A stretch of DNA of 64,000 bases from an uncultured Saprospiraceae bacterium (GCA_937929945.1 CALFUK010000060.1:23858-87857), one strand, 5' to 3'. Shown: positions 36,763-46,228, counted from the first letter of the stretch. Notes: a model not told the origin generated them from the sequence alone. A program made the numbers and translations.

Positions 36763-37173
36763 ATGAGGATCTCCGTATTTAGAAAAGCGCACTTTAATGC
36801 AGCACACAGACTGCATAACCCCCGATGGTCAGACGAGAAGAACGCTGAAGTCTATGGTCTCTGTAATAATGCCCACTATCATGGTCATAACTATGATATG
36901 GAAGTGAAAGTGACGGGAGAGGTGAATGAAGATTCCGGCTACCTCATCGACCTCAAAGTCCTCAGCGACATCATCAAAGAGCACGTCGAGAAGCGATTTG
37001 ATCATAAAAACCTCAATCTGGACATACCCTACTTCAAAGATGTGATCCCTTCTACAGAAAATTTCTGCTACCTCATACACGGCATACTCCAAGAAAAACT
37101 TGGTTCCGACCTGGATGTCAAGGTCCGCCTATACGAAACACCAAGAAACTACGTAGAATATCCCGCTGATTAA
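36763..37173 (+). CDS. queD: 6-carboxytetrahydropterin synthase-like protein (QueD/PTPS)
   Basis: 136 residues from ATG 36763. AHFNAAHRLHNP and HYHGHNYDMEV hold the three zinc His ligands, YGLCNNAHYHGH the catalytic Cys, and STENFCYLIHGILQE and VRLYETPRNYVEY the C-terminal strand with the Glu that binds the pterin. Enzymes of this family convert 7,8-dihydroneopterin triphosphate to 6-carboxy-tetrahydropterin for queuosine, or to 6-pyruvoyl-tetrahydropterin. Nothing else of queuosine synthesis is nearby. The same strand carries the glycosyltransferase gene 24 bases later. Confidence 0.88.
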   Translation: MRISVFRKAHFNAAHRLHNPRWSDEKNAEVYGLCNNAHYHGHNYDMEVKVTGEVNEDSGYLIDLKVLSDIIKEHVEKRFDHKNLNLDIPYFKDVIPSTENFCYLIHGILQEKLGSDLDVKVRLYETPRNYVEYPAD

Positions 37174-37197
37174 CAATGCTTTGTATCTTTAGGATGT

Positions 37198-38259
37198 ATG
37201 TATCATATCATACTTGCATTCATTACCGCATTCTTACTGACTTATCTGGCTATACCGTCGATCATCAGTGTAGCTAAGAAGAAGAAGCTATTTGATGAGC
37301 CAGGCGATCGCAAGTCACATCAGGTCAGTACCCCATCTTTAGGAGGAATCGGCATTTTTGCAGGTACTATATTTTCCATCATCCTCTGGACACCTTTCAA
37401 TTTTTTTGGTGATCTGCAGTATATTCTCTGCGCCTTCATCATCATCTTCTTAATCGGTGCTAAAGATGACATAGACCCCATGTCTCCTATGAAGAAATTC
37501 ATTGGTGAACTGCTCGCTGCTGGCATCTTAGTCTTCAAGGCGAATATCCGACTGACGAGCCTCTACGGCATCATGGGTATCTATGAGATACCTGGCTGGG
37601 CCAGTATCCTCCTGTCCATTTTCACCATATTGGTGATCATCAATAGCTTTAATCTGATCGACGGCATTAATGGCCTCTCCGCCAGTATTGGCTCCTTGAT
37701 TGCGATCACACTGGGCATCTGGTTCCTGATGATTGATCGCATCGAGATCGCCATTTTAGCCTTTGCCACCGCCGGATCCACCATCGCCTTCCTAAAGTAT
37801 AACATCACACCCGCCAGGATATTTATGGGAGATACCGGCTCCCTCCTCTTGGGGTCCGTCTGTTCTATTTTAGCCATCCTCTTTATTGAGCTACATAACA
37901 TCATCGGTGACTCACCCTATGCCTTTAAGGCAGCCCCTTCCGTGGCATTTGGCATTTTGATCTTACCTCTTTTCGACACCCTTCGGGTATTCATCACCCG
38001 CGTATTCCAGGGTAAGTCGCCCTTTCATCCAGATCGGCAGCACATCCATCATTTGCTTTTAGACTCAGGGCTGACTCACATGCAGGCTACCTTTATGCTC
38101 TTAGTGGTCAATTGTTTTTTCATCTTTATTGTCGTCAAGCTGCAGAATATCGGCACCCTCAACCTATTGATTTTGATCTTGGGTATTGCTGCTATTCTAT
38201 CCACCATACTATTATTCATCGCTTCGAATAAGAAAAGACTCAAAGAAGTAAGACCTTAG
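37198..38259 (+). CDS. WecA/MraY-type undecaprenyl-phosphate sugar-1-P transferase
   Basis: 353 residues with about ten membrane helices. DEPGDRKSHQVSTPSLGGIG is the cytoplasmic GT4 motif, AKDDIDPMSP carries the Asp pair, NSFNLIDGINGLSASIGSL is the NxxNxxDGxNGL block, FMGDTGSLLLGS the third motif, and HPDRQHIHHLLLDSGL the HIHH motif of the WecA branch. It links a sugar-1-phosphate, probably N-acetylglucosamine, to undecaprenyl phosphate at the inner membrane to start a surface glycan such as O-antigen or an exopolysaccharide. The acceptor pathway is not in the window. Confidence 0.93.
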   Translation: MYHIILAFITAFLLTYLAIPSIISVAKKKKLFDEPGDRKSHQVSTPSLGGIGIFAGTIFSIILWTPFNFFGDLQYILCAFIIIFLIGAKDDIDPMSPMKKFIGELLAAGILVFKANIRLTSLYGIMGIYEIPGWASILLSIFTILVIINSFNLIDGINGLSASIGSLIAITLGIWFLMIDRIEIAILAFATAGSTIAFLKYNITPARIFMGDTGSLLLGSVCSILAILFIELHNIIGDSPYAFKAAPSVAFGILILPLFDTLRVFITRVFQGKSPFHPDRQHIHHLLLDSGLTHMQATFMLLVVNCFFIFIVVKLQNIGTLNLLILILGIAAILSTILLFIASNKKRLKEVRP

Positions 38260-38263
38260 CGCT

Positions 38264-38629
38264 ATGAATTTTCTTTTCATTTTCTTAGGTGGCGGACTCG
38301 GCAGTATCTGCAGGTATGGCATATCCTCACTGCTCAAGCAATACCAGCTCCACTTCCCCATAGCTACCCTCACCGCTAATGTGATCTCCTGTATCATCTT
38401 AGGCCTGCTGATCGGCCTGAGCCTCAAAGATGGCCTATCAGACCAGCAGCGTCTCTTATGGATGACAGGATTCTGTGGTGGCTTCAGCACCTTCTCGACC
38501 TTCAGTGCAGAGACATTTCAGCTGTTTGAGAAGGGCCACTTTACCACAGGCCTATTATACATCGGGCTGAGCTTAATCGTATGCCTGAGCTGTATCGGAC
38601 TGGGGATGTGGCTGTCCCAGCGGCTGTGA
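38264..38629 (+). CDS. crcB: Fluoride ion channel CrcB/FluC
   Basis: 121 residues, four membrane helices. GGGLGSICRYGISSLL, ATLTANVISCIILGLLIG (the NxxG-type helix break) and TGFCGGFSTFSTFSAETFQL (the phenylalanine box that lines the pore) are the FluC signatures. It exports fluoride as a dual-topology dimer. The start is 4 bases after the transferase stop, so the two are cotranscribed. No fluoride riboswitch would be expected between them, and none is seen. Confidence 0.93.
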   Translation: MNFLFIFLGGGLGSICRYGISSLLKQYQLHFPIATLTANVISCIILGLLIGLSLKDGLSDQQRLLWMTGFCGGFSTFSTFSAETFQLFEKGHFTTGLLYIGLSLIVCLSCIGLGMWLSQRL

Positions 38630-38663
38630 CCTTAGCTGGACCTAATAGCCATAGCTACCTGAT

Positions 38664-40082
38664 TCAGAATGTCCTCCTCCCGACCGCATAACAGTAAATG
38701 GCTGCTGGTACATAATCAAAATGATAATCCTGAAATGTTATTACATCGGTGACATCTATCGTCGTCACAATGGCCGATCTCAGCTTATTTTTCAGCAAAA
38801 AAGAGGACAGACTTTTGAGCTCCAGAGGCTTCTGGTGAAATCGATTGCTCCACTTTATCTCGACTGCCCACTGAGGCCTGAGCGTCTCAGGCTGCAGACT
38901 GACGATATCTACCTCTCCATCTTTCCATCGGGAGTAAAAAGGCGTAAGCCAGTAGCGATGAAACCACTGCGAATAAATGGCCGTCTCCACCATATTTCCC
39001 ATGACATCTGACGTAGAAGTAATGGGCGAAAACAAAGCGCTGCGAAGCGATGGATTCGTCAAATATATTTTAAAGAAGTTAGCCCGCTTAAATTTCTTCC
39101 CATTCTGATCAATGCGATTCACCACGCGGATTAAAAATGCTGCCTCTAAGTACAGAATGTATTTTTTGATCGTATTCTTTGACACCCCAGAGCTAATCGA
39201 AAGCGAGTCATATGAAAACTCATTTCCACTATTAAAGGCAATGGTGGTAAATAAAGAATTTAATTCTTGTACGTCTTGGATGCCATACAGACTGGGTAGA
39301 TCTCGTAATAAGACCTTATCAATGATGTCACTTTTGATGTACCTACCAGGATTAGCCTGAATCTCCTTCGATAATGAGACCTCAGGATAGCCCCCAAAAT
39401 TGATGTAGTCAACGAAATGCTTATTGAGCTCATCTATGTCTATGGTGTCATAAAATTCTATCTCTTCTCCGTGCCATCTCTTTGATGTCGTATAGATGAG
39501 AGATTCTAAATCTTTTAGATGGATATACTCATGAAAGGTCAAGGGAGGTAAAGTAAAATCTGTAAATCGCCCTGCTCCAGACTCCTGACTCTTCAGCTTC
39601 AGTGCTGCAGCTGCAGATCCAGAAACGATAAACTTACACCGGTGATAAGAATCAACCAATGACTTGAGATGCACCTCCCAGCGTTTTAGATATTGGATCT
39701 CGTCAAAAAAGATGTAATAACCAGACATCTCATCTTCCCTGCCAACAGCCTTACGGCAAAAATTAAAGAGTGTTTCTATCCCAATGCCATTGAATATGGG
39801 TGTCTCTATGGATAAGTAAAAAATCTTTTGCGGCTCGACACCTGATCGAATCAGCTCCTGTATAGCATGAAATATCATGACTGTCTTACCGACTCTTCTC
39901 GGCCCCATCAAAACCGCCGCTCTCTTTATCGAACTTTCTGATACTAAAGGAAAAAACTCATCAAAGTACAAGCGCTTTTTCATTGAGCTATAGAAATCAT
40001 CGATTGCCCCATCCTTCCACCATGGGTTTTCAAATCGGATCCGATTGATGACTTGCTCTTCTGTAATCTTAAATAGAGGCAT
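38664..40082 (-). CDS. AAA ATPase with DUF4143 (DUF234-like) C-terminal domain
   Basis: 472 residues. Walker A is GPRRVGKTVMIFHAIQELI (about 56), Walker B is YYIFFDEIQYLKRW, and KFIVSGSAAAAL is the sensor strand; together an AAA_14 domain. A winged-helix region (SLSISSGVSKNTIKKYILYL) follows, then a DUF4143 domain of the PD-(D/E)XK type with WKDGEVDIVSLQPE and WAVEIKWSNR (Glu and Lys of the nuclease motif). Such proteins are common accessory genes in Bacteroidota and archaea; a role in defence or DNA handling has been suggested but not shown. A perfect palindrome lies 39 bases before its start. Confidence 0.85.
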   Translation of the reverse strand: MPLFKITEEQVINRIRFENPWWKDGAIDDFYSSMKKRLYFDEFFPLVSESSIKRAAVLMGPRRVGKTVMIFHAIQELIRSGVEPQKIFYLSIETPIFNGIGIETLFNFCRKAVGREDEMSGYYIFFDEIQYLKRWEVHLKSLVDSYHRCKFIVSGSAAAALKLKSQESGAGRFTDFTLPPLTFHEYIHLKDLESLIYTTSKRWHGEEIEFYDTIDIDELNKHFVDYINFGGYPEVSLSKEIQANPGRYIKSDIIDKVLLRDLPSLYGIQDVQELNSLFTTIAFNSGNEFSYDSLSISSGVSKNTIKKYILYLEAAFLIRVVNRIDQNGKKFKRANFFKIYLTNPSLRSALFSPITSTSDVMGNMVETAIYSQWFHRYWLTPFYSRWKDGEVDIVSLQPETLRPQWAVEIKWSNRFHQKPLELKSLSSFLLKNKLRSAIVTTIDVTDVITFQDYHFDYVPAAIYCYAVGRRTF

Positions 40083-40120
40083 AGTATCATAATTATGACT
40101 CTAAATGTATAATATTTATC

Positions 40121-40148
40121 AAATAGAGTCAAAACTTTGACTCTATTT
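40121..40148. promoter_or_regulatory. Perfect 13-bp inverted repeat before the AAA/DUF4143 gene
   Basis: AAATAGAGTCAAA, spacer AC, TTTGACTCTATTT. It is 39 bases upstream of the AAA/DUF4143 start and 60 bases after the glycosidase stop on the same strand. A third GACTCT box is at 40099-40104, between this palindrome and the start codon. It can be an autoregulatory operator or a terminator of the glycosidase gene, or both. Confidence 0.6.
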
Positions 40149-40207
40149 TAATTATTATTGATTTTTAAAGCTTAAATCGTGAGCTTATAGTGACACTTTC
40201 ACTTCTC

Positions 40208-42832
40208 TTAGCTCTCCTCCTCTAATTCGATCAAGAGATTAGCGATCAGTGCCGTCCACCCTGTCTGATGTGATGCCCCCATACCTCTACCCGTCTCTCC
40301 ATGGAAAAATTCATAAAATAAATGATGATCTTTAAAACTATCATCTGAGGCAAATTGATGATGCGCGTCATCATTATGATAACTATACTTACCACTATCA
40401 TCGCGCTCGAATATCTTAGCCAAGCGCAGCGTCAGCTGAGCTGCGATCTCCTTGAGATTAAGCTTGTGACCCGAGCCTTTGGGAAATTCGTAAATGTAGC
40501 TTGGCCCATAAAACTTATAAAACTTACGCAGGGACTGGATGATCATATAATTAATGGGAAACCAAATAGGCCCTCGCCAATTAGAATTCCCTCCAAACAT
40601 CCCTGTCTGACTCTCGCCTGGCTCATAGTGGATGCTGTGCTTCCCGTGGTGCTCGAAGACGAAGGGATGTTCCTCATGATATTTAGATAAAGAGCGTATC
40701 CCATACTCACTTAAAAACTCCGCCTGATCTAACAGCCGCTTCAGTATATGCTCTAAGCGAAAGCCCCTTAGTATGGAAAACAAATAATAACCCTCTTCAT
40801 TCTCCTCTTCTATCCTGGAGATGAGAGAGGCCAAGTCAGGTCTGGTCCTGATGATTCTGGCAGCACGATCATTGAATTCGTCAAGGCCCTTGAACAGGTC
40901 TTTATGAATCACTTCCACCGCGAATAGGGGGATGACTCCCACCAGCGACCTCACCTTCATTCGAGCCGTGAAGCCACTTTCCATCTGGACGACATCATAG
41001 TAAAAATTATCCTCATCATCCCACAGTGAGATGTCTCTTTCTCCGATATGATGCATCGCCCAGGCGATATTGAGAAAGTGCCTGAAAAATTTTGCTGCTG
41101 TCTCTTCGTATGCCTTATTCTTCTCACAGAGCTCCAAGGACATCCTCAGCATATTCAGAGAGAACATGGCCATCCAGCTGGTCGCATCAGCCTGCTGCAT
41201 GCGATTGATCCCTGGTGGCATATGATTCCGATCAAAGACACCGATGTTATCCAAGCCTAAAAATCCGCCTTCGAATAAATCATTGCCATCTTGATCCTTC
41301 TGATTGACCCACCAGGTATAATTGATCATCAATTTCTGAAAGCACCGCTCCAAGAAATCATAATCTGCTACCCCAGTCTTTAGCTTGTCCTTCTCATAGA
41401 CATCCCAGACTGCCCAGGAATGCACGGGAGGATTCACATCACTGAAGTTCCACTCGTAGGCTGGTATCTGCCCATTAGGATGCATGCAATATTCTTTCAG
41501 CATCAGCAGCAGCTGATTTTTAGCATAGTTAGGATCGACAATGGCGAAACTCGCCGTATGAAATGCCAAATCCCATGCAGCATACCATGGGTACTCCCAC
41601 TTATCAGGCATCGATATCACGTGCCGGTGTGTCATGTGCTGCCAGTCATAATTACGCAGCATTTGACGATCTGGCTTAGCTTCGCCAGGACCGCCATTCA
41701 TCCATTTGTGCACATCAAAATAATAGAACTGCTTCGTCCAGAATAAGCCTCCGAATGCACTGCGGATGACGTGTCTGCGCTCGGGAGTGACAGCCGCAGG
41801 AATGATCTGATCATAATATTCGTCTGTCTCTGATTGACGCAATGAAAAGATCTCATCAAACTCCCTCCAGGGATCAGACAGCGTCTTTTTCGACAGTCTG
41901 ACCTTGAATTCTTGCGCACCATGAGCTGGAATCTCAGCATGATACCAGATGGCAGCTTTAGATCCAGTCATTGCAGGATTCACCGTCTTCTTGCCATTGA
42001 TGACATGCTCACCTATACCATCCTTGACATAAGTCGTCTCGTTTTTGAATTTGTATATCCTTTGATTATTAGTCTCATTCTCGCAAAAGAGGGCTTTACC
42101 TGGCTCATAGTATAGATGGTGCTTGCCATTGCGGATAGACTTCGCTTCTAAGCAGCCATCAGCCGCGAGCTGTATTTCAGGTCGATCATATCTGGGATTA
42201 TGCTTCCAAAAATTCCTAAACCACAGGTGGGGCAGGACGTGTATGGTAGCTGCTTCCGAATACCGATTATGGACAGTGATCTTCATGAGGATATCGTCCT
42301 TGTCAGCTTTAGCATACTCTATGTAGCAGTCGAAATAAGCTCCATCAGCAAAGAGCCCGGTATCCAATAATTCGTATTCTAATTCACTCTTGGACCTGCG
42401 ATTCGATGCTACTAAGTTAGCATAGGGAAAAGCAGCCTGCGGATATTTATACAGGTACTTACTGTAAGAATGAGTCGGCGATGAGTCTATATGAAAATAA
42501 AGCTCCTTCACATCTTCTCCGTGATTCCCTTGGCTATTCGTGAGGCCGAACAGACGTTCTTTAAGTATGTCATCCTTACCATTCCAAAAGGCTGGCGCCA
42601 GGCACAAGATCTGTCGGTAATCACAGTAGCCTGCTATACCCTCTTCACCCCACCGGTAGGCATTGCTCCGCGCCTTATCATGCGTGATGTAGTCCCAGGA
42701 CTCTCCGTGCTGGCTGTAGTCTTCTCTGACCGTACCCCACTGGCGCTCTGCTAGGTAGGGCCCCCAGCGATTCCATTCACGCTGATCAGCAGATTCTTGA
42801 AGTCTCTTTTCTTCAGCCTTTTCCTGTCTCAT
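40208..42832 (-). CDS. GH63-like (MGH1-like) cytoplasmic glycoside hydrolase
   Basis: 874 residues from ATG 42832. RWGPYLAERQWGTVREDYS at the N-terminus and the blocks YPWYAAWDLAFHTASFAIVD, MHPNGQIPAYEWNFSDVNPP, ESGFTARMKVRSLVGVIPLF, GNSNWRGPIWFPINYMIIQS, FHGETGRGMGASHQTGWTAL match the MGH1-like / mannosyl-oligosaccharide glucosidase group, an (alpha/alpha)6 barrel. AWDLAF holds the likely acid Asp, and GETGRG a conserved Glu. No signal peptide is seen, so it acts in the cytoplasm. Substrate probably an alpha-glucoside or glucosylglycerate-like compound; not determined. Confidence 0.85.
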   Translation of the reverse strand: MRQEKAEEKRLQESADQREWNRWGPYLAERQWGTVREDYSQHGESWDYITHDKARSNAYRWGEEGIAGYCDYRQILCLAPAFWNGKDDILKERLFGLTNSQGNHGEDVKELYFHIDSSPTHSYSKYLYKYPQAAFPYANLVASNRRSKSELEYELLDTGLFADGAYFDCYIEYAKADKDDILMKITVHNRYSEAATIHVLPHLWFRNFWKHNPRYDRPEIQLAADGCLEAKSIRNGKHHLYYEPGKALFCENETNNQRIYKFKNETTYVKDGIGEHVINGKKTVNPAMTGSKAAIWYHAEIPAHGAQEFKVRLSKKTLSDPWREFDEIFSLRQSETDEYYDQIIPAAVTPERRHVIRSAFGGLFWTKQFYYFDVHKWMNGGPGEAKPDRQMLRNYDWQHMTHRHVISMPDKWEYPWYAAWDLAFHTASFAIVDPNYAKNQLLLMLKEYCMHPNGQIPAYEWNFSDVNPPVHSWAVWDVYEKDKLKTGVADYDFLERCFQKLMINYTWWVNQKDQDGNDLFEGGFLGLDNIGVFDRNHMPPGINRMQQADATSWMAMFSLNMLRMSLELCEKNKAYEETAAKFFRHFLNIAWAMHHIGERDISLWDDEDNFYYDVVQMESGFTARMKVRSLVGVIPLFAVEVIHKDLFKGLDEFNDRAARIIRTRPDLASLISRIEEENEEGYYLFSILRGFRLEHILKRLLDQAEFLSEYGIRSLSKYHEEHPFVFEHHGKHSIHYEPGESQTGMFGGNSNWRGPIWFPINYMIIQSLRKFYKFYGPSYIYEFPKGSGHKLNLKEIAAQLTLRLAKIFERDDSGKYSYHNDDAHHQFASDDSFKDHHLFYEFFHGETGRGMGASHQTGWTALIANLLIELEEES

Positions 42833-42938
42833 GTACCGAGTGATGATTGTCTTGCAATGATAAGAAAGTTCTGATGTTTCTATAATCACTCACCGCTAAT
42901 CAACTTAATCGTGATACACAAGATTTACAGCGATTGGA

Positions 42939-43583
42939 CTATGAGAGCGGATAGAGAATAGTCGCCACTAACTTATAGTACAGTCCTTTATGACACACGC
43001 TGATCGATAGGACAATATCAATATAAGCCTTAGCAGCAAGGAGCGTGGAGTCCTTCTCAAAATCTTCTAAAAACAGGGGATCCGTTATCGGAAGATCATA
43101 CTCGATACCTTTGTATTCAAACACTAATCTGTATTTCGGTTTTTGGTTTCCTTCATATAGCTTAGTAGTCACTCTGAACTTCGTAGACCTGATCAAGAGT
43201 AAAGAGTACTGGAGCCCAGTGATCTCCTCTTCTGATAGGACTTTTCCTCGATTACCGAATAAGAGTGCCGTATGACTATACAGCTCTTCTATTGGTATTG
43301 CTGCCCCTCTTTGTAGCACATAGATTCTTCTGCCACTGAATAAATAATTCTCAGATTGATAACCCTCGCCGGCTGGTGTGATTCCGCTTAGCTCTATGAC
43401 ATCCAAGGGTTTTAGCTTTTGGCACATCTCAGTCGGCAGCTGCCCGTGCCCCGCTGTACCGACCGGTCTTATCCAGACTGGATTACCATTTACTCTGACT
43501 GGTGAGTGGTCTTCATGCAATAAAACGCCTGCGACACACCTGCCACCTTCTTTGTACGAATTTGCTAAGCACAGAAGTTTCAC
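42939..43583 (-). CDS. Dual OB-fold (DuOB) domain protein
   Basis: 214 residues with a GTG start preceded by TGAG. The N-terminal LLCLANSYKEGGRCVAGVLL and NPVWIRPVGTAGHGQLPTEM are the marks of the dual OB-containing domain family; the second half (KYRLVFEYKGIEYDLPITDP) is the second OB-like barrel. OB folds bind single-stranded nucleic acid or oligosaccharides. It is the third gene of a unit with two DUF488 genes (10-base gap after the second), and this family is known to occur beside DUF488 proteins. Function unknown. Confidence 0.75.
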   Translation of the reverse strand: MKLLCLANSYKEGGRCVAGVLLHEDHSPVRVNGNPVWIRPVGTAGHGQLPTEMCQKLKPLDVIELSGITPAGEGYQSENYLFSGRRIYVLQRGAAIPIEELYSHTALLFGNRGKVLSEEEITGLQYSLLLIRSTKFRVTTKLYEGNQKPKYRLVFEYKGIEYDLPITDPLFLEDFEKDSTLLAAKAYIDIVLSISVCHKGLYYKLVATILYPLS

Positions 43584-43593
43584 CTCAGATAGA

Positions 43594-44034
43594 TTAAGTC
43601 AAATGAATGATTTCAACCTCACTATTTATCTCATGAAAATATTCAGCTAATAGCCTACGATGGCACTTTTCTGCTGTATGCTCACTGCACAGCAGGCAGT
43701 TATTGTGCAGCTCTTTGATGTCGACTTTACTCGCTATTTTTCTAAAATCTAAGAGGTCCAAGTATTCTTGTTCGTACGCTTCCCACGAGATCTCCCCTTT
43801 GCGGTACTTTGACAGCAGCTCCTTCGTGGGCGCATAGTCGATATCATGGTGATAGCTTATATCATTCAGCTCCTTTGCAAAATATTTTAGATCATCTGCC
43901 TTAGCAAAGCCCGATAACTGCGAAGTATTATTCACTCGCGTATCCACGATTTTATTGACTTTATTTGATTTTAAAAGCCCAAAGAAGGTTTCTGCATTCT
44001 TCTTGGTAAAGCCGATGGTATATAGTTTAATCAT
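43594..44034 (-). CDS. DUF488 protein, second copy
   Basis: 146 residues. LYTIGFTKKNAETFFGLLKS, VDTRVNNTSQLSGFAKADDL and LLCSEHTAEKCHRRLLAEYF are the three DUF488 blocks, with the CxEHxxxxCHR pattern (Cys, His, Arg) suggesting a catalytic or metal site. It differs strongly from the first copy, so the duplication is old. The start overlaps the stop of the first copy by 8 bases. Biochemical activity unknown. Confidence 0.85.
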   Translation of the reverse strand: MIKLYTIGFTKKNAETFFGLLKSNKVNKIVDTRVNNTSQLSGFAKADDLKYFAKELNDISYHHDIDYAPTKELLSKYRKGEISWEAYEQEYLDLLDFRKIASKVDIKELHNNCLLCSEHTAEKCHRRLLAEYFHEINSEVEIIHLT

Positions 44035-44662
44035 GTGTCTCTTCTACTTTTATCTTATTGTCCTTTTTCCAACCGATGTCTTTATTGTGCAGTTCATAAG
44101 CGGCTTTCAGCCGGTCGTCCTCATTCACATCTGGCTCAAAGAGCGAAGGGACTGGCAGCTTCTTTTTATATTGATTCAGCAGCTCTTGTTCTAGCTCTTG
44201 GTGTGTCTTCATACGTTTGTCTTTCAAGATATGCTGCACGGCATAGCCAAGCTCCTCTAAATAGACTGAGATCATAGAGAAGCGATGACAATCCAATGGA
44301 TTTCCCTCAGAACACATTAATGCGATGCGATAACCTTTCTCCAGTCCTTGCACCAATCGGGACACACCAGATTGAAATTCATCTGTCTTTCGCACTAATT
44401 CAAAATTGACCTGCCCGTCTTCATTCAGCACGTGATCATGCTCATGCCTGGCTCCGAACTCTTCTTTAAAGTGCAGGTATCGTATCTCATGCATCTCCAA
44501 CTGGTGCTTCAGTGGCTGCTGATTATACTGCGGACTATAGCCACTCATGGGCGTACTCCTGACATCAATCAAGCAATCAATGTTCTGATACTGAAGCAAT
44601 TCAAGAAAATAAGCAAATTCATGATTAGAATGACCGACTGTATATACCTCTTCTTTATTCAT
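44027..44662 (-). CDS. DUF488 protein, first copy
   Basis: 211 residues from ATG 44662 (upstream in-frame ATGs add an unconserved stretch). EVYTVGHSNHEFAYFLELLQ, LIDVRSTPMSGYSPQYNQQP and LMCSEGNPLDCHRFSMISVY are the DUF488 blocks; the C-terminal 60 residues are charged and family-specific. With the second copy and the DuOB gene it forms one operon without gaps. What the pair does is unknown; a nucleic acid-related role is suggested only by the DuOB partner. Confidence 0.87.
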   Translation of the reverse strand: MNKEEVYTVGHSNHEFAYFLELLQYQNIDCLIDVRSTPMSGYSPQYNQQPLKHQLEMHEIRYLHFKEEFGARHEHDHVLNEDGQVNFELVRKTDEFQSGVSRLVQGLEKGYRIALMCSEGNPLDCHRFSMISVYLEELGYAVQHILKDKRMKTHQELEQELLNQYKKKLPVPSLFEPDVNEDDRLKAAYELHNKDIGWKKDNKIKVEETHD

Positions 44663-44833
44663 TAGCTGATATTCATTAGCTGACTTGATGTACTTTAAAA
44701 ATAAAAAAATCTTACAAACCATGTTATCATACATTGCATATTGTTATAGGACCACTGTCAATGGTGACACACTAATTTAAAATAAAGTGACTCTGTAAGG
44801 CTGCCCGCTTTTCATCAAAATTCGTATCAAACA

Positions 44834-44869
44834 ATAAAGGCCTGAATCATTGCTGATTCAAGCCTTTAT
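44834..44869 (-). terminator. Terminator of the SusC-SusD operon
   Basis: ATAAAGGCTTGAATCA and TGATTCAGGCCTTTAT (minus strand) form a 16-bp stem with a 4-base loop, 25 bases after the SusD stop, followed by TGTTTG. Confidence 0.75.
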
Positions 44870-44893
44870 AGCGTTTTGTTTTGATGGTATATG

Positions 44894-46228
44894 TTAGTTA
44901 GACTCTGATGTCCTTCTGGCTACCCGAGTAAATAATGACCCTCCATCTCTCAGGTCTACATGATCGGCATCTAGCTTACCTGTCCTTCGTAGGTCCACCC
45001 ATCGATGACCTCCTTCTGACCAAAGCGAGTACCGACGCTGATGCAGTATCTCTTCGATCATCTCATCGCTGGAGTTACCGCCGCTGTAATCATCCAGGCC
45101 ATGCGCATTGCGGATGATGTTGATAGCATTCACTGCCTCACCCATATTACCGGTCATCATATTAGCCTCTGCATAGATCAGGATTAGCTCCTCATTTCTG
45201 ATGTAAGGGATCGGTGCTGTATTAGAAGCCCATCTCGCATCTTGGTATTCACCTGGGAATGGCACACCTGAGCTAGCAGCGGGATTTTCTACACGCTGAG
45301 CAAATTTCGCCAGTCTGGCATCTCCCGCTTCGGCGTCTTCTATCAGTGCAGGATGCACCACGATGATGGTACTGGTCGGTCGATCAAAAGGATAGAACAA
45401 TGGATTATTCACGTCAGGGGAATTACCATAGACATGTGCTGGACCCGCCTGAAGATCTCCATCAAGGTCCATAAATGAAGCACCAAGAGCACTCAGAGCT
45501 CCAGCTCCATCGCCCGCATACAGTGCTGCTCTCGCTGCGATCGCACGATTGACAGTCGCTAGTCCTTCGCTGGTATTGTAAGCTCCATAACCGTCAGATA
45601 ATCCGAACGGCAAGGCTCCCGATCCACTGCTCAACTCGCTAAAGCCAGCATCAAGTTCTGCTCTGATAGCCGTAAGCGCTTCATCATAGGTCACGATCGG
45701 ACCAGGATTCAACGGATCTGCGACATCGACTCTGATGCCATTGTCAAATTGCTGCAGCAGCGGATAAAGTAACTGATGCCCTTTGACGGTCTTAGCGAAT
45801 CCTGAGTAAACTGATTTCTCAGCAGCTGTCAGAGAGCTACTAGCATTCGCAGCATCGACCAAGACATTAGCTTGCTTGACCGCAAGGTATGGTGTCGTGT
45901 ATGTGCCAGCAGAAGCGAAAAAGTCAGGATAGGTCTCACCATTAAGACCTATGCCGAGCCAGTCACCCGTAAACCTCGGATCAGAGCCGAAAAATGCCCA
46001 GATCTCTCGGCCAAAACTGCCAAACATCTGAGTGGCGCTGCCAAAGTAATTTCTGTGCCTGGACTCCAGACCCGTGATCAATCCCTGAAGTTCTGCCTTA
46101 GAAGGATCTCCAGTGACACTCGCCAGTGAGGGGTTATTAGGATCTACGACTTCTTCTATTTCACAGGAGCTGAAGCAGACTAAACTCACGATTAAAAAAC
46201 AACTTATTAATTTATATATCGTATTCAT
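44894..46228 (-). CDS. SusD/RagB-family outer-membrane lipoprotein
   Basis: 444 residues. The signal MNTIYKLISCFLIVSLVCFS ends at SSC with acidic residues after the Cys (CEIEEV), the surface lipoprotein export signal of Bacteroidota. Then come SusD-type helices with ITGLESRHRNYFGSATQMFG, YLAVKQANVLVDAANASSSL, YSGFAKTVKGHQLLYPLLQQ, and the C-terminal RNEELILIYAEANMMTGN, INIIRNAHGLDD and HQRRYSLWSEGGHRWVDLRR. It caps the SusC channel (29 bases upstream) and binds the ligand. No glycanase is linked, so the substrate may be peptide or another oligomer. Confidence 0.93.
   Translation of the reverse strand: MNTIYKLISCFLIVSLVCFSSCEIEEVVDPNNPSLASVTGDPSKAELQGLITGLESRHRNYFGSATQMFGSFGREIWAFFGSDPRFTGDWLGIGLNGETYPDFFASAGTYTTPYLAVKQANVLVDAANASSSLTAAEKSVYSGFAKTVKGHQLLYPLLQQFDNGIRVDVADPLNPGPIVTYDEALTAIRAELDAGFSELSSGSGALPFGLSDGYGAYNTSEGLATVNRAIAARAALYAGDGAGALSALGASFMDLDGDLQAGPAHVYGNSPDVNNPLFYPFDRPTSTIIVVHPALIEDAEAGDARLAKFAQRVENPAASSGVPFPGEYQDARWASNTAPIPYIRNEELILIYAEANMMTGNMGEAVNAINIIRNAHGLDDYSGGNSSDEMIEEILHQRRYSLWSEGGHRWVDLRRTGKLDADHVDLRDGGSLFTRVARRTSESN

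Noticed and set aside
38260..38264. Fluoride riboswitch before crcB
   Set aside because: The genes are 4 bases apart; there is no room for one, and none is seen upstream of the transferase gene.
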